A stretch of DNA of 64,000 bases, taken from positions 2,852,001 to 2,916,000 of the forward strand of contig JAWQEG010001306.1 of NCBI GenBank assembly GCA_033782935.1, written 5' to 3'. Shown one piece after another: positions 53,196 through 63,509 of the stretch (position 1 is the first letter of the stretch; the number at the start of each line of letters is the position of its first letter). This stretch comes from Petrolisthes cinctipes (lineage: Eukaryota; Arthropoda; Malacostraca; Decapoda; Porcellanidae). Under the pieces are notes generated by a model. That model worked only from the letters and a program-made list of their open reading frames with translations. It was not told where the DNA came from and ran no database searches. A program made the translations under genes and the position numbers.

Positions 53196-53361
53196 TGTAC
53201 AGATTGCTTCTGGGACCCCAAAATATTGAATTTTCGGGTGTTTTGAGCCTGAATTTGAGATATAAACGGGTACAGAAGATACATGCACATATTGACTTTG
53301 GGCACCAAAAATATCGATTTTCAGCATGTTTTGGGCCTGATTTTTGAAAATACTCTAACAC
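53196..53361 (-). repeat. Monomer type B2 with 10-bp terminal deletion (166 bp)
   Basis: B2 is recognised by caaaattcaggcccaaaac and by gatatttttggtgcccaaag. In this form the end reads aatctgtacagtgctag instead of aatctgtacatgcctacacagtgctag, so 10 bp are missing before the next C monomer. This copy also carries tgattttt on the plus strand where most copies have tgaatttt. The deleted form recurs in both arms, for example ending at 4,967, 7,962, 24,571 and 37,277 in the left arm. Confidence 0.85.
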
Positions 53362-53538
53362 GGAGTAGGCATGTACAGATCGCTTCTGGGACCCCAAAAT
53401 ATCGAATTTTCGGGTGTTTAGGGCCAGAATTTGAGATATAAACGGGTACAGAAGATGCATGCACATATCGACTTTTGGGCACCTAAAAGATCGATTTTCA
53501 GTATGTTTTTGGCCTGTATTTTGAAAATACTCTAACAC
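53362..53538 (-). repeat. Monomer type A2 (177 bp), reference copy
   Basis: A2 differs from A1 by tacaggccaaaaacatac, by gtgcccaaaagtcgatatg instead of gtgcacaaaag, by ttctgtaccc, by aaattctggccctaaacacc, and by cgat at the two 3-prime sites (attcgat and agcgatctg) where A1 has caat. It is preceded by C1-type ends and followed by B2. Confidence 0.85.
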
Positions 53539-53686
53539 GGAGTAGGCATGTACAGATACCTTCTGGGACCTCTAAATATCGAATTTTCTGGTGTTTTGGG
53601 ACTGAATTTGAGATATCGATTTTTTGGCACCTAAAATGTCGATTTTTAGCATGTTTTTAGCCTATATTTTGAAAATATTCTAGCAC
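53539..53686 (-). repeat. Monomer type C1 (148 bp), reference copy
   Basis: C1 starts gtgctagaatattttc, continues ggctaaaaacatgct and cgacattttaggtgcc, then jumps directly from cgatat to ctcaaattcagtccc. The 29 bp that A monomers carry at this point are missing. It ends with atttagaggtcccagaagg and tatctg, a form that is followed by A2. The GATATC created at the jump is specific to C monomers. Confidence 0.85.
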
Positions 53687-53862
53687 TGTGTAGGCATGTA
53701 CAGATTGCTTCTGGGACCCCAAAATATTGAATTTTCGGGTGTTTTGAGCCTGAATTTGAGATATAAACGGGTACAGAAGATACATGCACATATTGACTTT
53801 GGGCATCTAAAATATCGATTTTCAGCATGTTTTGGGCCTGTATTTTGAAAATACTCTAACAC
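53687..53862 (-). repeat. Monomer type B1 (176 bp), reference copy
   Basis: B1 is recognised by tacaggcccaaaacatgctg, cgatattttagatgcccaaa, gtcaatatgtgcatgtatc and ttctgtaccc, and it ends with attcaat and agcaatctg. It is one base shorter than A because it has gcccaaagtc where A has one more a. B1 sits between A1 and C1 in the hexamer and sometimes occurs twice in a row, for example at 7,120-7,471 and 32,434-32,785. Confidence 0.85.
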
Positions 53863-54039
53863 TGAGTAGGCATGTACAGATTGCTTCTGGGACCCCAAAA
53901 TATTGAATTTTCGGGTGTTTTGAGCCTGAATTTGAGATATAAACGGGTACTGAAGATGCATGCACATATCGAATTTTGTGCACCTAAAAGATCGATTTTC
54001 AGTATGTTTTGAGCATGTATTTTGAAAATACTCTAACAC
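53863..54039 (-). repeat. Monomer type A1 (177 bp), reference copy
   Basis: In its own orientation the A1 type is recognised by tacatgctcaaaacatac near the start, by aggtgcacaaaagtc (normally with gtcgat) in the middle, by catcttcagtaccc, and by attcaat and agcaatctg at the end. The GTGCAC sequence is diagnostic for A1. This copy carries gtcgaa in place of the usual gtcgat. A1 is normally preceded by C2 and followed by B1, or directly by a C monomer in the dimeric arrangement common near the left end of the window. Confidence 0.85.
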
Positions 54040-54224
54040 GGAGTAGGCATTTACAGATCGCTTCTGGGACCCCTAAATATAGAATTTTCGGGTGTTTTGG
54101 GACTGAATTTGAGATATCGACTTTTTGGCACCTAAAAGATCGATTTTTAGCATGTTTTTAGCCTATATTTTGAAAATATTCTAGCACTGTACAGATTACT
54201 TCTGGGACCCCCAAATATTGAATT

Positions 54225-54290
54225 TTCGGGTGTTTTGAGCCTGAATGATCGATTTTCAGTATGTTTTGAGCATGTATTTTGAAAATACTC
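54225..54290 (-). repeat. A1 monomer with 58-bp internal deletion
   Basis: On the plus strand gagcctgaat is followed directly by gatcgattttcag, skipping about 58 bp of the normal A1 monomer (from ttgagatataaacggg to gcacctaaaa). The joint leaves gaatgatcg, which could come from the aaatgatcg variant seen at 42,651 and 45,000. The same deletion is present near 55,214, 59,301 and 60,272. The last two are copies carried by the 5,058-bp duplication. Confidence 0.8.
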
Positions 54291-55079
54291 TAACACGGAG
54301 TAGGCATGTACAGATCGCTTCTGGGACCCCTAAATATCGAATTTTCAGGTGTTTTGGGACTGAATTTGAGATATCGACTTTTTGGCACCTAGAAAATCGA
54401 TTTTTAGCATGTTTTTAGCCTATATTTTGAAAATATTCTAGCACTGAGTAGGCATGTACAGATCGCTTCTGGGACCCCAAAATATCGAATTTTCAGGTGT
54501 TTAGGGCCAGAATTTGAGATATAAACGGGTACAGAAGATGCATGCACATATCGACTTTTGGGCACCTGAAAGATCGATTTTCAGTATGTTTTTGGCCTGT
54601 ATTTTGAAAATACTCTAACACGGAGTAGGCATGTACAGATACCTTCTGGGACCTCTAAATATCGAATTTTCGGGTGTTTTGGGACTGAATTTGATATATC
54701 GATTTTTTGGCATCTAAAATGTCGATTTTTAGCATGTTTTAAGCCTATATTTTGAAAATAATCTAGCACTGTGTAGGCATGTACAGATTGCTTCTGGGAC
54801 CCCAAAATATTGAATTTTCGGGTGTTTTGAGCCTGAATTTGAGATATAAACGGGTACAGAAGATACATGCAGATATTGACTTTGGGCACCTAAAATATCG
54901 ACTTTCAGCATGTTTTGGGCCTGTATTTTGAAAATACTCTAACACTGAGTAGGCATGTACAGATTGCTTCTGGGACCCCAAAATATTGAATTTTCGGGTG
55001 TTTTGAGCCTGAATTTGAGATATAAACGGGTACTGAAGATGCATGCACATATCGACTTTTGTGCACCTAAAAGATCGAT

Positions 55080-55125
55080 TTTCAGTATGTTTTGTTTTGG
55101 CAACTAAAAGATCGATTTTTAGCAT
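55080..55125 (-). repeat. Fused monomer: A1 front joined to C
   Basis: The plus strand reads cagtatgttttgttttggcaactaaaag: an A1 monomer is cut after cagtatgttttg and continues in the middle of a C monomer. More than 100 bp of the usual A1/C boundary region is missing. A second copy lies near 60,149 within the duplicated block. Confidence 0.75.
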
Positions 55126-58100
55126 GTTTTTAGCCTATATTTTGAAAATATTCTAGCACTGTACAGATTGCTTCTGGGACCCCAAAATATTGAATTTTCG
55201 GGTGTTTTGAGCCTGAATGATCGATTTTCAGTATGTTTTGAGCATTTATTTTGAAAATACTCTAACACGGAGTAGGCATGTACAGATCGCTTCTGGGACC
55301 CCTAAATATGGAATTTTCGGGTGTTTTGGGACTGAATTTGAGATATCGACTTTTTGGCACCTAAAAGATCGATTTTTAGCATGTTTTTAGCCTATATTTT
55401 GAAAATATTCTAGCACTGAGTAGGCATGTACAGATTGCTTCTGGGACCCCAAAATATTGAATTTTCGGGTGTTTTGAGCCTGAATTTGAGATATAAACGG
55501 GTACAGAAGATACATGCACATATTGACTTTGGGCACCAAATATATCGATTTTCAGCATGTTTTGGGCCTGAATTTTGAAAATACTCTAACACGGAGTAGG
55601 CATGTACAGATCGCTTCTGGGACCCCAAAATATCGAATTTTCGGGTGTTTAGGGCCAGAATTTGAGATATAAACGGGTACAGAAGATGCATGCAGATATC
55701 GACTTTTGGGCACCTAAAAGATCGATTTTCAGTATGTTTTGAGCATGTATTTTGAAAATACTCTAACACGGAGTAGGCATGTACAGATCGCTACTGGGAC
55801 CCCTAAATATCGAATTTTCGGGTGTTTTGGGACTGAATTTGAGATATCGACTTTTTGGCACCTAAAAGATCGATTTTTAGCATGTTTTTAGCCTATATTT
55901 TGAAAATATTCTAGCACTGAGTAGGCATGTACAGATAACTTCTGGGACCCCAAAATATTGAATTTTCGGGTGTTTTGAGCCTGAATTTGAGATATAAACG
56001 GGTACAGAAGATACATGCACATATTGACTTTGGGCACCAAAAATATCGATTTTCAGCATGTTTTGGGCCTGAATTTTGAAAATACTCTAACACGGAGTAG
56101 GCATGTACAGATCGCTTCTGGGACCCCAAAATATCGATTTTTCGGGTGTTTAGGGAATGAATTTGAGATATAAACGGGTACAGAAGATGCATGCACATAT
56201 CGACTTTTGGGCACCTAAAAGATCGATTTTCAGTATGTTTTTGGCCTGTATTTTGAAAATACTCTAACACGGAGTAGGCATGTACAGATCCTTCTGGGAC
56301 CTCTAAATATCGAATTTTCGGGTGTTTTGGGACTGAATTTGAGATATCGATTATTTGGCACCTAAAATGTCGATTTTTAGCATGTTTTTAGCCTATATTT
56401 TGAAAATATTCTAGCACTGTGTAGGCATGTACAGATTGCTTCTGGGACCCCAAAATATTGAATTTTCGGGTGTTTTGAGCCTGAATTTGAGATATAAACG
56501 GGTAAAGAAGATACATGCACATATTGACTTTGGGCATCTAAAATATCGATTTTCAGCATGTTTTGGGCCTGTATTTTGAAAATACTCTAACACTGAGTAG
56601 GCTATGTACAGATTGCTTCTGGGACCCCAAAATATTGAATTTTCGGGTGTTTTGAGCCTGAATTTGAGATATAAACAGGTACTGAAGATGCATGCACATA
56701 TCGACTTTTGTGCACCTAAAAGATCGATTTTCAGTATGTTTTGAGCATGTATTTTGAAAATACTCTAACACGGAGTAGGCATGTACAGATCGCTTCTGGG
56801 ACCCCTAAATATCGAATTTTCGGGTGTTTTGGGACTGAATTTGAGATATCGACTTTTTGGCACCTAAAAGATCGATTTTTAGCATGTTTTTAGCCTATAT
56901 TTTGAAAATATTCTAGCACTGAGTAGGCATGTACAGATAACTTCTGGGACCCCAAAATATTGAATTTTCGGGTGTTTTGAGCCTGAATTTGAGATATAAA
57001 CGGGTACAGAAGATACATGCACATATTGACTTTGGGCACCAAAAATATCGATTTTCAGCATGTTTTGGGCCTGAATTTTGAAAATACTCTAACACGGAGT
57101 AGGCATGTACAGATCCTTATGGGACCTCTAAATATCGAATTTTCGGGTGTTTTGGGACTGAATTTGAGATATCGATTTTTTGGCACCTAAAATGTCGATT
57201 TTTAGCATGTTTTTAGCCTATATTTTGAAAATATTCTAGCACTGTGTAGGCATGTACAGATTGCTTCTGGGACCCCAAAATATTGAATTTTTGGGTGTTT
57301 TGAGCCTGAATTTGAGATATAAACGGGTACAGAAGATACATGCACATATTGACTTTTGGCATCTAAAATATCGATTTTCAGCATGTTTTGGGCCTGTATT
57401 TTGAAAATACTCTAACACTGAGTAGGCATGTACAGATTGCTTCTGGGACCCCATAATATTGAATTTTCGGGTGTTTTGAGCCTGAATTTGAGATATAAAC
57501 GGGTACTGAAGATGCATGCACATATCGACTTTTGTGCACCTAAAAGATCGATTTTCAGTATGTTTCGAGCATGTATTTTGAAAATACTCTAACACGGAGT
57601 AGGCATGTACAGATCGCTTCTGGGACCCCTAAATATCGAATTTTCGGGTGTTTTGGGACTGAATTTGAGATATCGACTTTTTGGCACCTAAAAGATCGAT
57701 TTTTAGCATGTTTTTAGCCTATATTTTGAAAATATTCTAGCACTGAGTAGGCATGTACAGATTGCTTCTGGGACCCCAAAATATTGAATTTTCGGGTGTT
57801 TTGAGCCTGAATTTGAGATATAAACGGGTACAGAAGATACATGCACATATTGACTTTGGGCACCAAAAATATCGATTTTCAGCATGTTTTGGGCCTGAAT
57901 TTTGAAAATACTCTAACACGGAGTAGGCATGTACAGATCGCTTCTGGGACCCCAAAATATCGAATTTTCGGGTGTTTAGGGCCAGAATTTGAGATATAAA
58001 AGGGTACAGAAGATGCATGCTCATATGGACTTTTGGGCACCTAAGAGATCGATTTTCAGTATGTTTTTGGCCTGTATTTTGAAAATACTCTAACACGGAG

Positions 58101-58451
58101 TAGGCATGTACAGATACCTTCTGGGACCCCTAAATATCGAATTTTCGGGTGTTTTGGGACTGAATTTGAGATATCGACTTTTTGGCACCTAAAAGATCGA
58201 TTTTTAGCATGTTTTTAGCCTATATTTTGAAAATATTCTAGCACTGAGTAGGCATGTACAGATTGCTTCTGGGACCCCAAAATATTGAATTTTCGGGTGT
58301 TTTGAGCCTGAATTTGAGATATAAACGGGTACAGAAGATACATGCACATATTGACTTTGGGCACCAAAAATATCGATTTTCAGCATGTTTTGGGCCTGAA
58401 TTTTGAAAATACTCTAACACGGAGTAGGCATGTACAGATCGCTTCTGGGAC

Positions 58452-58647
58452 TCCAAAATATCGAATTTTCGGGTGTTTAGGGAATGAATTTGAGATATAA
58501 ACGGGTACAGAAGATGCATGCACATATCGACTTTTGGGCACCTAAAAGATCGATTTTCAGTATGTTTTTGGCCTGTATTTTGAAAATACTCTAACACGGA
58601 GTAGGCATGTACAGATCCTTATGGGACCTCTAAATATCGAATTTTCG
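58452..58647 (-). repeat. Linker between the 5,058-bp copies
   Basis: This 196-bp stretch is part of an A2 and the adjoining C monomer, also satellite. It carries gtttagggaatgaatttgag and cagatccttatggg. These forms also occur inside the duplicated blocks (for example gtttagggaatg near 56,150 and 61,208), so even the linker was assembled from local variants. Confidence 0.7.
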
Positions 58648-61600
58648 GGTGTTTTGGGACTGAATTTGAGATATCGATTTTTTGGCACCTAAAATGTCGA
58701 TTTTTAGCATGTTTTTAGCCTATATTTTGAAAATATTCTAGCACTGTGTAGGCATGTACAGATTGCTTCTGGGACCCCAAAATATTGAATTTTCGGGTGT
58801 TTTGAGCCTGAATTTGAGATATAAACGGGTACAGAAGATACATGCACATATTGACTTTGGGCATCTAAAATATCGATTTTCAGCATGTTTTGGGCCTGTA
58901 TTTTGAAAATACTCTAACACTGAGTAGGCATGTACAGATTGCTTCTGGGACCCCAAAATATTGAATTTTCGGGTGTTTTGAGCCTGAATTTGAGATATAA
59001 ACGGGTACTGAAGATGCATGCACATATCGAATTTTGTGCACCTAAAAGATCGATTTTCAGTATGTTTTGAGCATGTATTTTGAAAATACTCTAACACGGA
59101 GTAGGCATTTACAGATCGCTTCTGGGACCCCTAAATATCGAATTTTCGGGTGTTTTGGGACTGAATTTGAGATATCGACTTTTTGGCACCTAAAAGATCG
59201 ATTTTTAGCATGTTTTTAGCCTATATTTTGAAAATATTCTAGCACTGTACAGATTACTTCTGGGACCCCCAAATATTGAATTTTCGGGTGTTTTGAGCCT
59301 GAATGATCGATTTTCAGTATGTTTTGAGCATGTATTTTGAAAATACTCTAACACGGAGTAGGCATGTACAGATCGCTTCTGGGACCCCTAAATATCGAAT
59401 TTTCAGGTGTTTTGGGACTGAATTTGAGATATCGACTTTTTGGCACCTAGAAAATCGATTTTTAGCATGTTTTTAGCCTATATTTTGAAAATATTCTAGC
59501 ACTGAGTAGGCATGTACAGATCGCTTCTGGGACCCCAAAATATCGAATTTTCAGGTGTTTAGGGCCAGAATTTGAGATATAAACGGGTACAGAAGATGCA
59601 TGCACATATCGACTTTTGGGCACCTGAAAGATCGATTTTCAGTATGTTTTTGGCCTGTATTTTGAAAATACTCTAACACGGAGTAGGCATGTACAGATAC
59701 CTTCTGGGACCTCTAAATATCGAATTTTCGGGTGTTTTGGGACTGAATTTGATATATCGATTTTTTGGCATCTAAAATGTCGATTTTTAGCATGTTTTAA
59801 GCCTATATTTTGAAAATAATCTAGCACTGTGTAGGCATGTACAGATTGCTTCTGGGACCCCAAAATATTGAATTTTCGGGTGTTTTGAGCCTGAATTTGA
59901 GATATAAACGGGTACAGAAGATACATGCAGATATTGACTTTGGGCACCTAAAATATCGACTTTCAGCATGTTTTGGGCCTGTATTTTGAAAATACTCTAA
60001 CACTGAGTAGGCATGTACAGATTGCTTCTGGGACCCCAAAATATTGAATTTTCGGGTGTTTTGAGCCTGAATTTGAGATATAAACGGGTACTGAAGATGC
60101 ATGCACATATCGACTTTTGTGCACCTAAAAGATCGATTTTCAGTATGTTTTGTTTTGGCAACTAAAAGATCGATTTTTAGCATGTTTTTAGCCTATATTT
60201 TGAAAATATTCTAGCACTGTACAGATTGCTTCTGGGACCCCAAAATATTGAATTTTCGGGTGTTTTGAGCCTGAATGATCGATTTTCAGTATGTTTTGAG
60301 CATTTATTTTGAAAATACTCTAACACGGAGTAGGCATGTACAGATCGCTTCTGGGACCCCTAAATATGGAATTTTCGGGTGTTTTGGGACTGAATTTGAG
60401 ATATCGACTTTTTGGCACCTAAAAGATCGATTTTTAGCATGTTTTTAGCCTATATTTTGAAAATATTCTAGCACTGAGTAGGCATGTACAGATTGCTTCT
60501 GGGACCCCAAAATATTGAATTTTCGGGTGTTTTGAGCCTGAATTTGAGATATAAACGGGTACAGAAGATACATGCACATATTGACTTTGGGCACCAAATA
60601 TATCGATTTTCAGCATGTTTTGGGCCTGAATTTTGAAAATACTCTAACACGGAGTAGGCATGTACAGATCGCTTCTGGGACCCCAAAATATCGAATTTTC
60701 GGGTGTTTAGGGCCAGAATTTGAGATATAAACGGGTACAGAAGATGCATGCAGATATCGACTTTTGGGCACCTAAAAGATCGATTTTCAGTATGTTTTGA
60801 GCATGTATTTTGAAAATACTCTAACACGGAGTAGGCATGTACAGATCGCTACTGGGACCCCTAAATATCGAATTTTCGGGTGTTTTGGGACTGAATTTGA
60901 GATATCGACTTTTTGGCACCTAAAAGATCGATTTTTAGCATGTTTTTAGCCTATATTTTGAAAATATTCTAGCACTGAGTAGGCATGTACAGATAACTTC
61001 TGGGACCCCAAAATATTGAATTTTCGGGTGTTTTGAGCCTGAATTTGAGATATAAACGGGTACAGAAGATACATGCACATATTGACTTTGGGCACCAAAA
61101 ATATCGATTTTCAGCATGTTTTGGGCCTGAATTTTGAAAATACTCTAACACGGAGTAGGCATGTACAGATCGCTTCTGGGACCCCAAAATATCGATTTTT
61201 CGGGTGTTTAGGGAATGAATTTGAGATATAAACGGGTACAGAAGATGCATGCACATATCGACTTTTGGGCACCTAAAAGATCGATTTTCAGTATGTTTTT
61301 GGCCTGTATTTTGAAAATACTCTAACACGGAGTAGGCATGTACAGATCCTTCTGGGACCTCTAAATATCGAATTTTCGGGTGTTTTGGGACTGAATTTGA
61401 GATATCGATTATTTGGCACCTAAAATGTCGATTTTTAGCATGTTTTTAGCCTATATTTTGAAAATATTCTAGCACTGTGTAGGCATGTACAGATTGCTTC
61501 TGGGACCCCAAAATATTGAATTTTCGGGTGTTTTGAGCCTGAATTTGAGATATAAACGGGTAAAGAAGATACATGCACATATTGACTTTGGGCATCTAAA

Positions 61601-63509
61601 ATATCGATTTTCAGCATGTTTTGGGCCTGTATTTTGAAAATACTCTAACACTGAGTAGGCTATGTACAGATTGCTTCTGGGACCCCAAAATATTGAATTT
61701 TCGGGTGTTTTGAGCCTGAATTTGAGATATAAACAGGTACTGAAGATGCATGCACATATCGACTTTTGTGCACCTAAAAGATCGATTTTCAGTATGTTTT
61801 GAGCATGTATTTTGAAAATACTCTAACACGGAGTAGGCATGTACAGATCGCTTCTGGGACCCCTAAATATCGAATTTTCGGGTGTTTTGGGACTGAATTT
61901 GAGATATCGACTTTTTGGCACCTAAAAGATCGATTTTTAGCATGTTTTTAGCCTATATTTTGAAAATATTCTAGCACTGAGTAGGCATGTACAGATAACT
62001 TCTGGGACCCCAAAATATTGAATTTTCGGGTGTTTTGAGCCTGAATTTGAGATATAAACGGGTACAGAAGATACATGCACATATTGACTTTGGGCACCAA
62101 AAATATCGATTTTCAGCATGTTTTGGGCCTGAATTTTGAAAATACTCTAACACGGAGTAGGCATGTACAGATCCTTATGGGACCTCTAAATATCGAATTT
62201 TCGGGTGTTTTGGGACTGAATTTGAGATATCGATTTTTTGGCACCTAAAATGTCGATTTTTAGCATGTTTTTAGCCTATATTTTGAAAATATTCTAGCAC
62301 TGTGTAGGCATGTACAGATTGCTTCTGGGACCCCAAAATATTGAATTTTTGGGTGTTTTGAGCCTGAATTTGAGATATAAACGGGTACAGAAGATACATG
62401 CACATATTGACTTTTGGCATCTAAAATATCGATTTTCAGCATGTTTTGGGCCTGTATTTTGAAAATACTCTAACACTGAGTAGGCATGTACAGATTGCTT
62501 CTGGGACCCCATAATATTGAATTTTCGGGTGTTTTGAGCCTGAATTTGAGATATAAACGGGTACTGAAGATGCATGCACATATCGACTTTTGTGCACCTA
62601 AAAGATCGATTTTCAGTATGTTTCGAGCATGTATTTTGAAAATACTCTAACACGGAGTAGGCATGTACAGATCGCTTCTGGGACCCCTAAATATCGAATT
62701 TTCGGGTGTTTTGGGACTGAATTTGAGATATCGACTTTTTGGCACCTAAAAGATCGATTTTTAGCATGTTTTTAGCCTATATTTTGAAAATATTCTAGCA
62801 CTGAGTAGGCATGTACAGATTGCTTCTGGGACCCCAAAATATTGAATTTTCGGGTGTTTTGAGCCTGAATTTGAGATATAAACGGGTACAGAAGATACAT
62901 GCACATATTGACTTTGGGCACCAAAAATATCGATTTTCAGCATGTTTTGGGCCTGAATTTTGAAAATACTCTAACACGGAGTAGGCATGTACAGATCGCT
63001 TCTGGGACCCCAAAATATCGAATTTTCGGGTGTTTAGGGCCAGAATTTGAGATATAAAAGGGTACAGAAGATGCATGCTCATATGGACTTTTGGGCACCT
63101 AAGAGATCGATTTTCAGTATGTTTTTGGCCTGTATTTTGAAAATACTCTAACACGGAGTAGGCATGTACAGATACCTTCTGGGACCCCTAAATATCGAAT
63201 TTTCGGGTGTTTTGGGACTGAATTTGAGATATCGACTTTTTGGCACCTAAAAGATCGATTTTTAGCATGTTTTTAGCCTATATTTTGAAAATATTCTAGC
63301 ACTGAGTAGGCATGTACAGATTGCTTCTGGGACCCCAAAATATTGAATTTTCGGGTGTTTTGAGCCTGAATTTGAGATATAAACGGGTACAGAAGATACA
63401 TGCACATATTGACTTTGGGCACCAAAAATATCGATTTTCAGCATGTTTTGGGCCTGAATTTTGAAAATACTCTAACACGGAGTAGGCATGTACAGATCGC
63501 TTCTGGGAC
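58648..63509 (-). repeat. Duplicated block, spacing 5,058 bp, copy 2
   Basis: This is the second copy of 53,590-58,451. The edges are gaattttctgg/gaattttcggg at 53,589/58,647 and gggactcc/gggacccc at 58,452/63,510. At its right end the A2-B2-C2 unit with catgctcatatggac appears once more (62,68x-63,18x and 63,18x-63,68x), so a further 501-bp amplification follows the large one. Confidence 0.9.

Larger units (their letters stand above)
50671..53589 (-). repeat. Trimer block with small deletions
   Basis: This contains several A-B-C units and three monomers with internal losses: a 6-bp loss at 51,767 (gtaccttctgg for gtacagataccttctgg), a 17-bp loss at 52,487-52,490 (atgcaccaaaaata), and a B2-del10-type end near 52,398. 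The hexamer order A1-B1-C1-A2-B2-C2 is readable from 52,249 leftward to about 51,250. Confidence 0.65.
53048..54039 (-). repeat. Reference hexameric higher-order repeat, 992 bp
   Basis: This is a clean example of the full hexamer A1-B1-C1-A2-B2(del10)-C2, read on the minus strand. The lengths 177, 176, 148, 177, 166 and 148 add up to 992 bp. It is followed on the minus strand by another A1 monomer at 53,047. It shows the linkage rule seen across the window: a C1 ending in ggtatctg leads into A2, and a C2 ending in gcgatctg leads into A1. A plus-strand equivalent, slightly shortened by a small deletion in A1, lies at 4,128-5,115. Confidence 0.85.
53590..58451 (-). repeat. Duplicated block, spacing 5,058 bp, copy 1
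   Basis: This is the longest duplication of the window; 4,862 bp match the stretch at 58,648-63,509. The shared rare features are numerous: gcatttacagatcg, two 58-bp-deleted A monomers, the fused monomer near 55,093, gtagaataat-like variants (aaaataatctagc), caccaaatatatcg, cgctactgggacc, gtaggctatgtac, cagatccttatggg, atgtttcgagc and catatggac. The only internal difference I noticed is atatagaatt (54,081) against atatcgaatt (59,139). Confidence 0.9.

Noticed and set aside
53048..54039. Frame preservation: the 501-bp trimer is a multiple of three
   Set aside because: The common 491, 325 and 992-bp units are not multiples of three and stops interrupt the long frames, so the 501-bp length looks coincidental for coding.
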